This document shows positions 12,082 to 23,841 of a stretch of DNA of 64,000 nucleotides, one piece after another. The notes under the pieces are model-generated. The model worked only from the letters and a program-made list of their open reading frames with translations, did not search any database and was not told the origin of the DNA. The stretch is taken from assembly GCA_900312665.1 (NCBI GenBank), contig ONZQ02000005.1, forward strand, positions 1,839,077 through 1,903,076. Direction: 5' to 3'. This DNA comes from Cephalotrichum gorgonifer (lineage: Eukaryota > Ascomycota > Sordariomycetes > Microascales > Microascaceae). The position numbers and the translations under genes are program-made. How positions within the stretch are numbered: position 1 is the stretch's first letter; every line of letters begins with the position of its first letter.

Positions 12082-13466
12082 ATGCTCACCAACCTGCCGA
12101 ACGAGCTGCTGCAGGGCATTGCGGCCAGCCTGGACTCCGAGAGCGGCGTCAACGCACTCACCCGGACGAGCCAACATCTCTTCCGCCTCCTCGACCCCTA
12201 CCTGTATCACCACAATGTCCAGGAGTCCGGTTCGTCGGTGCTGTTCTAGGCCGCCAAGCACAGCCACGTCAGGACGGCCGGGAAGACCATCAAAGCGGGC
12301 GCCAGCGGGAAGTGCCGCGAGCGTAGGCGTAGGAGGCATAGGGCGGCCCCAGGGTGCACACCGCTCTCTGTGGCCATCTTGGAAGGCCACGAGGAGATCA
12401 TCAGGATTCTCCTGGACCTGCCCTCCACCGACATCAACCACAGGGGCACATACAGGCAGGTTCCGCTGTTCCGGGCTGTGCAGGAGGACCACCCTGCTAT
12501 TGCCAAGCTACTGCTCAATCAGGACGGGATCAGGCCTAATAACGCAGACGAGGACCACATCACCATACTGTCTTGCCAGTCCAGATAAACGAGGATAATA
12601 TTACCAAGGTACTGATCATCTCACACAAGGTCAACCTAGACCTCAGGGATGTAAGGGGCAGGATGCCACTATCATAGGCTGCGTCGGAGGATAGTATGGC
12701 TGTAGCCCAGCAGCTGATAGAGTCGGGGAGGGCCGCCATCAACTCAGGCAACTGCAACAACCAGACACCATTCTCCTAGACCGCCTCAGACAGCAAGCTC
12801 GACGCCCTGAAGCTGCTACTGGAGTCCAGGGCCATCGACCCAGACTCCAGGGACATATACAGCAGGACGCTGCTGTTCCACAGCATACAGAAGCCCAGGT
12901 ACAGCTACAAGGTCGACCCTGGAGCGAGAGACTCCGGCAGGCTGACACCATTCGCGTACACCACCTATACCAGCAACACCGATGCTATCAGGCTGCTCAT
13001 AGTGTCCAGAAAGGTAGACGCGAACCCCTGAGATGACTACAACAGGACGCCCATCTACTACACAGCCAACCTTGGCCAGGTGGGCATGGTCAAGCTGCTG
13101 CTCGGCTATGATACCATGGACCTAAACGTCCAGGACGACGGTGGCCTAGCGCCCCTGGCCGCCATATTGATTTACATCTACAAGAAGGTTGTCGAGAAGT
13201 TCCTCCACTCAGGGAGGGTCGAGGACGTCGACTCCAGGGACAAGAACGGCCGGACGCCGCTCTGGTGGGCGGCGCGCAACGACCGCCGCGGCGTTGGCAG
13301 GGCGCTGCTGGCGCACGCTCAACCGGACGTCGATGCGAAGGACGACGAGGGCGTCAGTTCACAGGAAATTGCAGCCACCCACGGGCACGTAAAGTTCGTC
13401 GAGATGATGCGTGGGCCGTTGCCGGCTTCGGACGCGGGATCACCTCCCGCGGCGGAGCAGCCGTGA
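12082..13466 (+). pseudogene. Decayed F-box/ankyrin-repeat gene, paralogue of the 36.6-kb gene
   Basis: ATG at 12082 opens an F-box-like N-terminus (LTNLPNELLQGIAASLD, FRLLDPYLYHHN), followed by about ten ankyrin units. Compared with the paralogue at 36604-37996 it carries TGG>TAG at 12247 (SVLF-*-AAKH versus ALFWAAVN), a frameshift near 12560-12590, TGG>TAG at about 12675 (LS-*-AAS versus LSWAAE), TGG>TAG at about 12777 (FS-*-TAS versus FSWAAS) and a TGA near 13029 where the paralogue has NSRD. From about 13080 the frame is open again to 13466 (LLLGYD, RTPLWWAARN). It would have been an E3-ligase adaptor or interaction scaffold. It is clearly dead, but similarity to the paralogue remains high. 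Confidence 0.9.
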
Positions 13467-15578
13467 CAAGGGTAGAATGTCCCCGGGGCGGATAACGCTT
13501 ACAGACACATGCAGGGCGATAACACACATGTCACGAAACGAACACTCCTTTACGCTTATAAGTGTATATATAGCAGTGACAAGCAGCAGAACTATATATA
13601 TACAGGATCAGGGGACCAATCAATATAGGAGATCATAGGATCATAGTAATGAGGTGATGCAGGGTAACCCGGCATCAGGATTCTGATCCCAATAGGGTCT
13701 CTCTAACCGTGGAAGCTCGGGACGAGCTTCCACCTACTCGTAGATAGCCACCCGTGCTGAACAAGTGAACTAGTAGAACTTCAATCTTGAGGCTCGGGAT
13801 CTGGGCTGCAGTGTAGCTGATCAATAATCCACACTGCTCTTAAATCATCAGGTCAGGAGGGTAGCTCGCAGCAGGTCATCAGAGCTACACGTCTTCCAGT
13901 AGATCACATCCTCAGAACCGAAGCTGCAGTCCTGGGCTCACATACAAGCCGAACAATCGGGTCTTCAAACAAAAAAATGAAGTGTATTCCTTGATCAACT
14001 ATCTCCTGAACAAAATGAGTGCCTCCACAATCTTAAGTGCAAGCAAAAGTGGAAGAAATTGTTGTAAGTCAGGGGGGTCCCTGGCCCTTGGGCTGGTTCC
14101 ACCAGGCTGCTGTGTTAGGCCCACCCGGACTTTCCACCCTGCCCTACCTCGCTACTAGGAATTTCAAATACAGATATATCACTATCTGATAATCATGAAT
14201 TCTCGCTATATATACTAAATCACAGTATATAAGTAAAATCTAATCTACAATATAGAGGGACAAGAGGATTGAAAGATCAGAGAAGCATCTCTGCCTACAA
14301 CTAGGGGTACAGGTTGTTACTCTTTTTCACTGCAAAGGCTTAATACAAGGAGCTGGGGTTTTTAATAAGGGCAACCTAGGACCACTTATCGGAGATAAGT
14401 CTACGCTCTGGAGGACTAGAGATAGTCTTAGAGGGGCAATTGTAAGGGGGAGCTTGGCGGTCCCAGGTCACCACATATGATAGGATCGGAGAGCAGCCTG
14501 AGGCCATGAAGGCTGCAATCCCCGCCTGGGAAAAGGGGCTGTAGGGATCCTACATATCCACAGCCCAAGTTGAAGTCAATATAACAGCAGAGCTTTCTCC
14601 TTGTTCAAGACGGACTACTTAGTCATCCCCTTCTTACAATTTTATCTAAATTCTCTCTAGGATCTTATTGTAAGATTTGATTGACTCTGAGTTTATCTGA
14701 ACTCTCTTAGAATCTTATAGTGGCTTCTTTACTTCTCCTAGAATATGCTCCCTGGAGACCCTCTGGACCCTAGGTACCCAGCCTCCTCGTTAGCTTCATC
14801 CTCTCCTTTGACCTCTCTAAGACTCTTGACATGACAATACCTTCTAGGCTTCCTTGCCTATAACAGCTTGCAATTATTATTATTTTAGAGGGGTTAGTAT
14901 ATATCCCCTATTTATAGGTAGGAGATTAGAGGCCCTCCTAAACTATTATAATTAGTCTCTCTAGGCCCTCTATTGAGGTTCAATTTTTTTTTCCTATCTT
15001 TATAAGAGAAGGGAGAAATGGTATTCTAGAGTCCTTTTTAGCTCTAGAGGCTTTGTTTAGGATACTATAATGATATACTTCACCTCAATTGTGACAGGCT
15101 GTTGAGGTAATTTGGGTAAAGCCTGTGAAAGCAAAATTTAGCAAGCGCACGGTCTGCAGTGGGATCTGAAGGCTGGCCGATCAGAGCTCAAACGTCGGGG
15201 TGTTATGGGATGCCATGTGGTTATAGCCGCTGCACTAACAATAGTGGGGCGGGACACGGGATCCGTAGGAAGGATGGCGCCAAAGAGATGATGTGGTGAG
15301 GCACCCGTTTGAAACCGATTGGGTGCTTTGCTTTGCGGAACTGGGACGGGCGAGGGAATATTACCCCGCCGATTAGGCACCCGAATTCCACGATCTCTTG
15401 AGGCCTCATCCCGCTGCCTCCTTTGGGGACCCCAGGACGACCAACCACTTCCGTCTCTCGGACACTGCATCTCACGTCCACGTGGGGACATCCACGCTCC
15501 AGCCGAGGTCCTCCGGCCTTGACAGGAACAGCCAAACCATAAGCCCCAACAAGGTCCAGAACCCTGGAGTCGCTCACA
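13467..15578. other. AT-rich, CpG-poor gene-free stretch, possible transposon relic
   Basis: From about 13.6 to 15.1 kb the sequence is clearly richer in A/T than its surroundings, CG dinucleotides are scarce, and there is no open frame of any size. It is full of tctag/ctctctag-like words. This is the look of an old mutated transposable element, but no terminal repeats or domains can be recognised. From 15.13 kb the composition abruptly returns to GC-rich, leading to the HET gene. Confidence 0.5.
13709..13733. repeat. Perfect 11-bp inverted repeat with 3-nt loop
   Basis: gtggaagctcg is followed after gga by cgagcttccac, a perfect hairpin just inside the CpG-poor stretch. Confidence 0.8.
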
Positions 15579-18140
15579 ATGTCCACACAAGACGAAATCG
15601 AGGCGGAAAGGCCCGTCCACACAATGCTCCACGACTTCCTCGACCAGAGGGCCGCCTTCTCCCACGGCCCGCTCACGGCGGAGCTACTACGTATCCAAAC
15701 CTCGTCGGCGCGTACCGTTCCGCTCGGGATCACGCCGCACGACTGCCGGGTCCTCCGAAAGGTCGGGCCCGACGATACTAGGGTCAACTCGCAGAACGCG
15801 GCGCAGAAGGCACTGGACCGTATGGTAGCAAGGGTGAGGCCTCCCCGTCAACCCCAGAACCACTCGTGAGCTTACCTAGTGAAGATGAACATGGGTGACT
15901 CGCGGCAGTGCAAGGCCGGGTTTCACGACTGGTACCTTGACGGCACGGAATGCCGGTATCTGCTCCCCGAACACGTAAGGCTGGAACCCAGTCTCGCCGG
16001 CAGCGACAAGTGGCTCTCTGATCTCCCGCAAGACGCCCTGGCATCAGATACGATGCGGGATATCTCACGGTTCGCGTCGCAGCCCGGCGCCCATCCCGCG
16101 CCCGACGTCGTCGAGTTCGAAAACTGCCCCAGTTGCAGCGGCTTCTTTCAGTATCTCCTCAGCGACGGACAAGATCCCGTCACAGTCATCAAGGGCGCGC
16201 CCGATCCTGACGCCAGGTACAGGGCGGTCTCCTACGTCTGGGGCGACGCGGCGCCATGCATCATCCGCTGCAAGTCGTGCTCTAGCAGCACAGATGTGCC
16301 TCTGCGGGACGGCCCCGGCACCCTCCACAAAATCCTCCGCCACGCCGGGCCCGGCTCGTCGGTCTGGCTCGACTGCCTCTCTATAGCGCAGTCCGATCCT
16401 TCCGACGTAAAGGCCATCCTGCCGAACATGGGGAGCATCTACAAGAAAGCCGAGTCCGTCCTAGTAATCCTTCCCAGCGCGGACTCCGCCACCTTCGAGC
16501 TCCTCGCAACCTGCTTCGTGAGCGGCTCGGTTATGCTACGCCACATGGACGACTTCGCGCACAATCGCGACGTCCCGGCGTCAAGCGCGAGCCAGGAGCG
16601 CCCCCTGAGCTCCTGGTGCGCCGAGTTCTTCAAGGCCCTCCAGGCCCTCGAGGACGGCCTTGGCCAGTCCGCGTACTTTCAGCGCGCCTGGACCTTCCAG
16701 GAGTGGGCCCTCGCGCGCGACCTCGACGTCTGCCACGTGGCCCCCGGCGCGCTATTCCGCCTGCCGCGACTCAAGTCCGTCGTCATCGACGCGGCCTGCC
16801 TGTGGGCGCGGTACATCATGCTGGTGAACCAGTACGCGGAGATCCGGTGCGGGATGACCCGCGCCGCGGCGCCGGCCGTGGTCGCGAGGGTTCAGAGGCT
16901 CTTCCCGCATGAGGACTTTTGGCTCGCGCACGACGAGATCGACCGCGAGGAGCGGGAGTTCCAGATCGGGGCTGCGAATATCTCGGGCGTCGAGCACGCG
17001 CTGGGTATCCGGGAAGAGCAAACGGAGCCCGCAAATCCCAGTCCCGAGGAGGAGCGTGGGGCGACGCGGGACAGGCTCAGGCGGAGAGTCACGACGATGC
17101 TGGGCGCGTTCTCGTCCAGCCAGCGGCAGGCGCGGTACCCGGCCGATCTCGTCGCCTGCTGGGCCTCTATGGCCAACATCCATTACGAGTACAGCAAAGA
17201 GGATACCGTCGAGGAGGCCCTGGCGAAGGTTATCCCCGCCCTGAGAGCGATGGGCATCCAAGTCTTCAACTTCTTCGTCAGCACGGGCGCTGCGCCTCTC
17301 ACCATCGACCAGTACTTTATGCACCTCACCGGCCGCTACACGCAGCAGACCTTCGCCCAGGGCGCTCTCCAGCCGTCCCTCGCCGCGCCCGCGTTTACCG
17401 GCCTATCCGACACGATCGACCACATCTCCCGGTCCATGCAGGCGCCCTACCGCCCGCCCGACGGCCTCGTCCCTATACCAGCAGAAGAGCAGGCCTTGCT
17501 GCGTCGGGTGCGCGGCGCGGTGGTACACGAGTGCGTGTTCCTTGCAGGCACGGACCTCGGCAGCCTCGCCGACACCTGGGCCAAGATCATCTACGGCATG
17601 GACGAGTCCGAGGGGCTGGGGATGTTCATGCCCCCCGCGACGTGGGTCCCCAAGCTGTTCCGAACTCTCGCGCAGAGGATGCCTCACGAGGTTCTGAGGC
17701 GATCCCTCTGCATCGTGCGGATCCCCGTTTCCCTCTCGGAGGACGGGCCCGGCTCGCCGGCCAGATACTTGTGGACGTGGGTTATCTGCCGTACGCCTCT
17801 CGCGGCGCTTCCACACACGTCCTATTGGGTCGCGAGAGAGCCTCTAAACGGCACCCTGGTGCTCGTGCAGGATGTCCCTCGGGGCATGGGGCCGGCTCAG
17901 TCATGTCCTCTCGGTTATCTAACGGTATTGGACCACCGGGCTGGGGCGTTCCTCGTTCGCACGACGGCGGAGGGGGTGGTTGACGTCAAACTTCCGGGAC
18001 TCATTGTCCCAGGCTTCTCGTATCCGCTGTATGAGGCGGAGCGAGCGCTCAGGTGCCAGGTTGACCTGGACGACAACTCGATGATTCCGAGTGGCGCAAA
18101 AGATGACAAGGAAGACGAAGTCGTAGAAGGGCCCGAGTAG
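15579..18140 (+). CDS. HET-domain protein, long and intact
   Basis: The main frame is open from about 15879 to 18140. It contains RYRAVSYVWGDAAPC, SVWLDCLSIAQSDPS, NMGSIYKKAESVLVILP and FQRAWTFQEWALARDLDV, all HET-domain landmarks in the right order. This is the fungal TIR-like incompatibility domain. I extend the gene upstream to an ATG at 15579 in good context (ACAATGTC), giving exon 1 15579-15833 and exon 2 15909-18140. The joining intron of 75 nt (GTGAGG...CGGCAG) keeps frame, for 828 aa. If this exon is wrong, the gene starts at ATG 15885. The long C-terminus has no recognised domain. G+C and third-position G/C are high and there is no sign of decay, unlike the HET gene at the window start. 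Confidence 0.85.
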
Positions 18141-19285
18141 GAGGGTTTGTTGGTGCTGTGGAGTGGCTAGCAAGACAGTTGTGTGCCATGCACCTAGTCA
18201 CCGTATTTGGAGTGAAGCCGGCTCGGGTCCGGAACACGACGGATAATAGAACGCCTCCAGCGCTCGTCACTATCCTCCCTTCACGGTGGTAGTCAATAAT
18301 ATGTGGAGATGCCTATGCCCTTTCGCGGTTCGTGGCGCACTTAACTCTGCGAATGACGTCGTCGTGATGCGAGCGTAATGCGAAAACTAAAGCACCAGAC
18401 CGCGCGACGTATATAAACCACGCTACCTCGCCCTGTGGACCTACTCGAGCACAAAACCCTCATACGAAACGATATCGACGATTGAAGAACACCACCCAAA
18501 TGTCCCAGCAGAGCTTCCACGCCCACCGCGACGACGCCGGCGAGAGCAAGAGGGGCTGAAGAAGGAGCAGCTGCGGCCGCATCGCGGAATTCAGTCTCTC
18601 CTAGCCTCGCTGACGTCAGGGTATTTTACACCCTGTAAATGCAACATCTCCGGATCCAGCCCGCCGGCCCTGTGATGCTCTCACGGCCCCGCGGTGGAGT
18701 AGGTAGGCCGTTTTGAGCCGTGTTTCCCCAGCGTTAGACTGGCCCGCGCTACTGCTGAAGATGCGCAAAAGAAGCTAATGTACCAGGATTCGGAGCCCGT
18801 GTTGGCGGGAATGAGTCGTGTTCCGTGAAATTGCCGTAACCATTTGCGCCAAGCTTGGAGGCGGGATTCCGACGCAACCCTTGGGCCCACTGCGCATCGA
18901 AGTGGAAAGGTCATCCTCAGCGGCGTCTTTTACCTCTGGCCGACACCACCCGGATGCCTGGAATGCGTAATTACTTAGCCAAATTAGATGTGTCGGAGGT
19001 CAGTTTTGCGCCAGGTTCTCCAACGCGCGCGGCCAACCGTTTTGGTTGGCCCACGGGACGGATCTCGCAACGCCCTTCTCTTCCCACCATATCGGAGCTC
19101 CGGCGGCCGGTGGGGTCCGTGTTAGCGCGGCCTTCAGCACAAAGTGGTCGAGTTTGCAGCTCGGGGTCGGACCTGCATCGAGCGGCCAATACCAGAGTAC
19201 CGCTAATTATACAAAGACGCAACCCTAACAGTACTAGCAGCCGACACCCCAACACTACTATATATACCAAGACGCAACCATCGCC
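18141..19285. other. Intergenic region
   Basis: No gene recognised. A short imperfect direct repeat (..tata-c-aagacgcaacc..) occurs around 19207-19225 and 19260-19280, just before the decayed SDR start. Confidence 0.45.
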
Positions 19286-20308
19286 ATGGCTACATACGTC
19301 GTGACCGGCGCGAACCGCGGCATCGGGGTGAGCGCCTCTCGTCTCTTGCAATTTAGGACGTGATGCTGATGGCGTAGCTTGAGTTCACCCGCCAATTCTC
19401 TGAAAACCCGGCCAACACGGTCATCGGACTCGTGCGCGACAGGGCAGCCGGTGAGAAGTTGATCGCCGCCGAGATCGGCCGCAGCAACATCCACACCCTG
19501 CGGGGCGACTTGTTCGATTACGACTCCCTAAAGGCGTGTCCCCTCGTCACCCTCATCGTGCGCGACATATCGCTAACGGTAAACGCAGGCCGCGGCCTCG
19601 GAGACCGCCAAGATCACCGGCGGCAAGCTGGACTACCTCATCGCCAGCGCCGCCGCGCTGCCAATTCTCGGCCCTCTCCACCTTCCCAGAACTGTAGGCC
19701 TTCCCCCGGTCCCCTTGCGCCTTGTACGCGGCTAACACTCACCCCAGGGCCGACAACCCCGAGGTCCTTGAGAAGGACCTCCTGGATTGCTTCCGCACAA
19801 ACGTCATCGGCCAGGTCCACCTCTTCAGCGTCTTCCTGCGGCTCGTGCGCGCCGGCTCGGCCAAGAAGGCCATCGGCCTCATCTCCGGCCACGCGGACGT
19901 GGAGCTCGTGCGCAAGTACGACCTCGGCATGGCGGGGCCGTACTCGGCGAGCAAGTCTGCGCTCAACCAGGTCGTGGCGCGGTTCTCGGCCGCCTGCCGC
20001 GAGGAGGGCATCCTGTTCATGAGCCTGAGCCCCGGGTTCGTGGCCACGAGCACGAATCAGTGTAGGTCTCGCCCTTCCCCAGTTCGGCGCCTGCTTGCGT
20101 TTCTAACCGGGGATCGCAGCGTCTGAGGAGGACATGCCGAAGGTCATGGCCACGCTCCAGAAGTTCCAGGTTTACGCTCCGCATCTCACGGGCCCCCATC
20201 CAGCCCGAGGACTCGGTGAAGCACATGAAGGCTGTCATCGACAAGGTGAGCCTGGAGAATGGTGACGGGGGCGCATTCCTGTCGCACCTGGGCAACAAGA
20301 CGGGGTGA
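19286..20308 (+). pseudogene. Decayed short-chain dehydrogenase/reductase
   Basis: Starts MATYVVTGANRGIG (19286), spliced to LEFTRQFSENPANTVIGLVR (intron 19328-19377). It continues through GDLFDYDSLK, KLDYLIASAAAL, LEKDLLDCFRTNVIGQVHLF and the active site PYSASKSALN to FMSLSPGFVAT. The part around 19589-19693 is in the right reading frame only if the intron before it is GC-AG (or an indel lies at its donor) and if one base is added at the next acceptor (19747/19748). A further one-base excess in the CCCCC run near 20190 throws off the C-terminus, whose original form SLENGDGGAFLSHLGNKTG is readable in another frame up to the TGA at 20306. Three irregularities make decay likelier than unusual splicing. 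Confidence 0.7.
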
Positions 20309-21089
20309 GATAAATAACCGCGTCAAGGCGTAACGCTTTGTTTGAAATGTCATGTTGATTTTAGAACAGCCATGTAAATTCTAATTGGAGTTCTGGACCA
20401 TTCATGAAGGGCGTGATGGTGATACGTGCTGCTCCTATCTGGCGTATTAGTCCAAGGGGCGGGCGAAGATATTCCTCGAATGCCGAAACGATGTTCCATT
20501 CCACATGCATTTAGCGCATCGCATCTTCCATCCACACAAATCCGGCGTTTAATCATGCTTGGATCTAACATTGCGTCCAGGGCAACGATCGACGCAAGCA
20601 TAAAGTAAAATGGCGCTGCATATCTCTCCCAAAGTTGCCCAATTTCTTCCCTGCCATTGCACTTGCAGCCGGTACGTTGCCGCCCGTCATCCTCTGGTCC
20701 CGACGAGGCGCATGGGCAAGCTTGCCCACTATTCGGCTTGGCGTGTCGCTTGCAGCCATCCCGCATTGCGAAGCCGGGCTCGGTGGGGCGGCTCGAACCG
20801 AATCCCTCTTCCTCCCGGCTGCCAGAGAATCGCGCCGACGCTATTTGATGCGGCGCAACCCGAGCGCCGGGAAGAGGCAATCGCATTTGTAATCCCACAT
20901 CATTAGAAAACCGCGCGTCGCCGCCAATACTCGGAGCTGTGGGAATAATTCCACCACCTTGCGAGAGATAGCGCCGGGACAGCGCTTTTTCATCAAATTC
21001 GCCCATTCTGATCACCCCACGCTCCCGTGAAGAAAGTAACCGGCACCCACGCTGCACATCAGAGCACCGGAACCCCAAACTCCGCAAAG
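20309..21089. other. Intergenic region
   Basis: A 245-codon minus-strand open frame (20350-21087) exists but shows no family features and is probably chance in GC-rich DNA. Confidence 0.4.
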
Positions 21090-22875
21090 ATGGCGGCCTC
21101 CGCCGAAACCATGAGCCAGGGCTGACGCATCAGGACCGGCGAGACGTGCCGCGGGGAGGCAGGGGACTGGATGTGCCCAGCGGAACTGGACGCCGACGGG
21201 CCAGCCCCCGGCTCGAAGCGGAAGGCCCGCGGTCCCGGCATCCGGCTGTCGTGGCCGAGCCGTACCAATACCAGGCGGGCCATCTCAGCGAAGCCGCCGT
21301 CGTATGCGCCATCGCGCGAGCGCGAACCCTGCCGCAACCCCGACACGCACATGGTCCACTTGTCATACCGGGACGTTGAGATGCACTACCATTCCGCAAG
21401 GGCGGATCAGACTGGCGAGTCTCCCGCGGGAGCTGCAGCCAAGAGCGACGTGGGCACGTCTCGGTGGCACGTCTCGGTGGCTAACTCGAATCTAGACTAC
21501 GCTCCGCCGGTCCTGCAGCCGGCCCTGGCATGGAACCCCGTCGACCTGGAGGTCGGGCACAAAGACCTGTTGCAATACTGTGCGCTCACCCCCCCGTCTT
21601 CGTCACCCCAGCGGGATCCAGGCTCCGCAGCTGACAAGAGTTAGTCGAGCACGCCGCCTAGCACTCCCTCGTAGTGTTCAGCCATGATCCAGCAAGTCTG
21701 GGTCGCGTGCTCAGGCTTGCCGCCCCGGACACCACGCCCTCGGCAAAGGCGGTGCGTCAGGCTCTCCTGGCCTTCTCGTCGTTGCATTGCCATAGCATGT
21801 ACACCCAAGCCGCAGAGCTCAAGATCTCCGCTCTTAGGTCCTCGGCGACCGCGTCGGGACCCCACATCAGCACCAGTGAGGCGGTCCGGTATGTAGCTGC
21901 GGGGATGCTACTGTGCTCATTTGAGGTAAGTAGCAATCTCCGACGTGGGGATGGGTGATTTGACCGCCCTGACCTATCCCTCAGATCCACCTGCTGTCTC
22001 GTATCTCTGGCCAGTGGACGTGGTACCTCACCGGGGTCAAGGAGATAATCAAGGCCGCCCGCCTTGACATTCTTTCCCAGGACGGTGACGTAGCCATGCT
22101 GGTGGACTGGGTGTACTACCACGACGTCCTGGCCCGCTTCAGCTCGAGGCCCTGGCACAGAGGAACCGAGAAAGCGACACTGTTTCCGACCTGCGTCAAT
22201 TCGGAGGCAAGCGAGACGCCCTTCTTCGCAGACACGACACGGCTGACGGATGGCCGAGCCTCCGGCATGCAATCGTCCGCGCTGGCGACTCTGGGGCTCT
22301 TGTCCGACATCTGCGATGCCGTCCTCACAGGCCCGCAAAGCACGGCGCCCGTGAGGGAAGAAGATGAGCACGGGGCTTTTCTGAAGATACTAGACTGGAG
22401 AATCAAGCGCATGCCGGTTCCGACCGCGACCGAGGTGGACCCAGATGCTTCGCTGACGGCGGAGCTGTATCGGCTGGCGATGCTGGTATACCTCAACTGG
22501 GCGTCGGGAGACGCGCTCAACCAGGCGTCCAAGACGAAAAAGCACGTCAAGCAGGCCTTCGCCATCATTCCGCAGCTGGCGTCCTGCCCCAGACAGTTGC
22601 CCGTCTTCATATTCGGCTGCGAGGCGCACCCCGAAGACCAGCGCGCCGCGGTCCTCGACCTCATCGCCAGGACCGAGAGGAGGGTGTCCTCCAGGTCGTT
22701 CAACTACACGAGGCTGCTGTCGCAGGTGGTCTGGGTGCAGGATGACATCGCAGGTCGTGATCTGAACTATTGGGACAAGGTCAGCTACGTGATAAGCTGC
22801 TGTACGATTATGCCCGCCTTTGTCTACGGTGGATTAATGATAGAGCGAGGAGAATACTGCGCGACTACACACTGA
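21090..22875 (+). pseudogene. Decayed Zn2Cys6-type fungal transcription factor
   Basis: Presumed start MAASAETMSQG (ATG 21090), then TGA at 21123, then RIRTGETCRG and ARGPGIRLSWPSRTNTRRAI, the region that normally follows a fungal zinc cluster. The cluster itself (six Cys) cannot be found and seems damaged. A frame change near 21640 and a TAG at 21659-21661 follow. The regulatory domain (Fungal_trans_2 type) is then readable: KAVRQALLAFSSLHCHSMYT, RYVAAGMLLCSFE, an intron 21926-21984 (GTAAGT...CCTCAG), IHLLSRISGQWTWYLTGVKE, DWVYYHDVLARFS, LDWRIKRMP, AELYRLAMLVYLNWAS and SCCTIMPAFV. The second half is open and well kept, so decay is concentrated at the DNA-binding end. Confidence 0.75.
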
Positions 22876-23841
22876 TATACTTCCCGCGGGCACCATTGGC
22901 ACTCCTCCCAGCGAAGCACTCGCCCAAAGCAATTGCGAATTTCATGCATCTTGCGTCATCCCAGTCTCTGGATTTCGAGAGGGGCCCCCCGGCTCGCGGA
23001 GATGACTCGGGCCCGACCGTCGCGTGTTCATCCGCCCCAATCGGACCTCCCAGGCCGATCACGGCGAGCCTTCCTCCATACACCGTACTCTCTCGAGGCT
23101 GGCCTTGTATGCCCTTGCGCCCAAAGTGCTCAATGATGCCGATTTTGCGATCCGTGGGCTCGAGCTGCGAGCAGCGGCCCGTCACGCCGGCGCGGGAAAC
23201 CGCTATCAAGCCGCCAAATGGGTGTAGGGGTAGATACAGGCTTCGGCGCCGCCCTCATGGACTTGTGGTCGTGAGCGTTATGGTGGGGCGGCCAGCCTGG
23301 ACTGCTTTGGAGTGCTCTTGCGCCGTTGCGACGCCAGTGCCACGTCCACTCTAACTTTACATGCGGTATCTTGAGGTTCTGAGTCTCTGAAACCACAGGC
23401 GGATTTGAAGAGGCAATGCACCTCTATATTGGGTTGAAATGGGTATGGTGGGTTCCAATGTAGGCGGGAGATGCACAATGCTGGGGTTGCATTGGAGCCA
23501 AGCCACCGGGTCTCGCATATCGACCAACAGAGTCAGCCGGGGTCATGATTTCCCCCGCAATCCCGGACGATTGCGAGACTTCATACGGCCAAGGCCGCAA
23601 GAAGGCTCCCCAGGGTCTTGGCGGTCCTTGAGTCAGCTAAATATAGGTACAGCTTATCAACCATCAAGCCAAGCCTTTTTTAAGGCGAGAGCAAGATTAA
23701 CCTCGCCAGCCTCGTCGCGTCTTCCCCTCCTCTTTTTACGTCACCCCTGACAGCCTAAACTGCGCGTTTTGGGCCCTCGACGCAAGCTCCTACCGCTCTC
23801 GCCGCTAACCATCCCCTGTCTGTTGCAATTCCACCGTCGAC
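22876..23841. other. Intergenic region
   Basis: Small overlapping frames only. Nothing recognised. Confidence 0.45.

Noticed and set aside
16919..17983. 354-codon plus-strand frame inside the long HET gene
   Set aside because: Alternative frame of a GC-rich real gene; Arg/Pro/Ala-rich with no family motif, while the other frame has the HET signature.
20350..21087. 245-codon minus-strand frame
   Set aside because: No motif, no start context, and composition as expected by chance in GC-rich DNA.
22770..23354. 194-codon frame after the decayed transcription factor
   Set aside because: Overlaps the end of the factor in another frame and has no motif.
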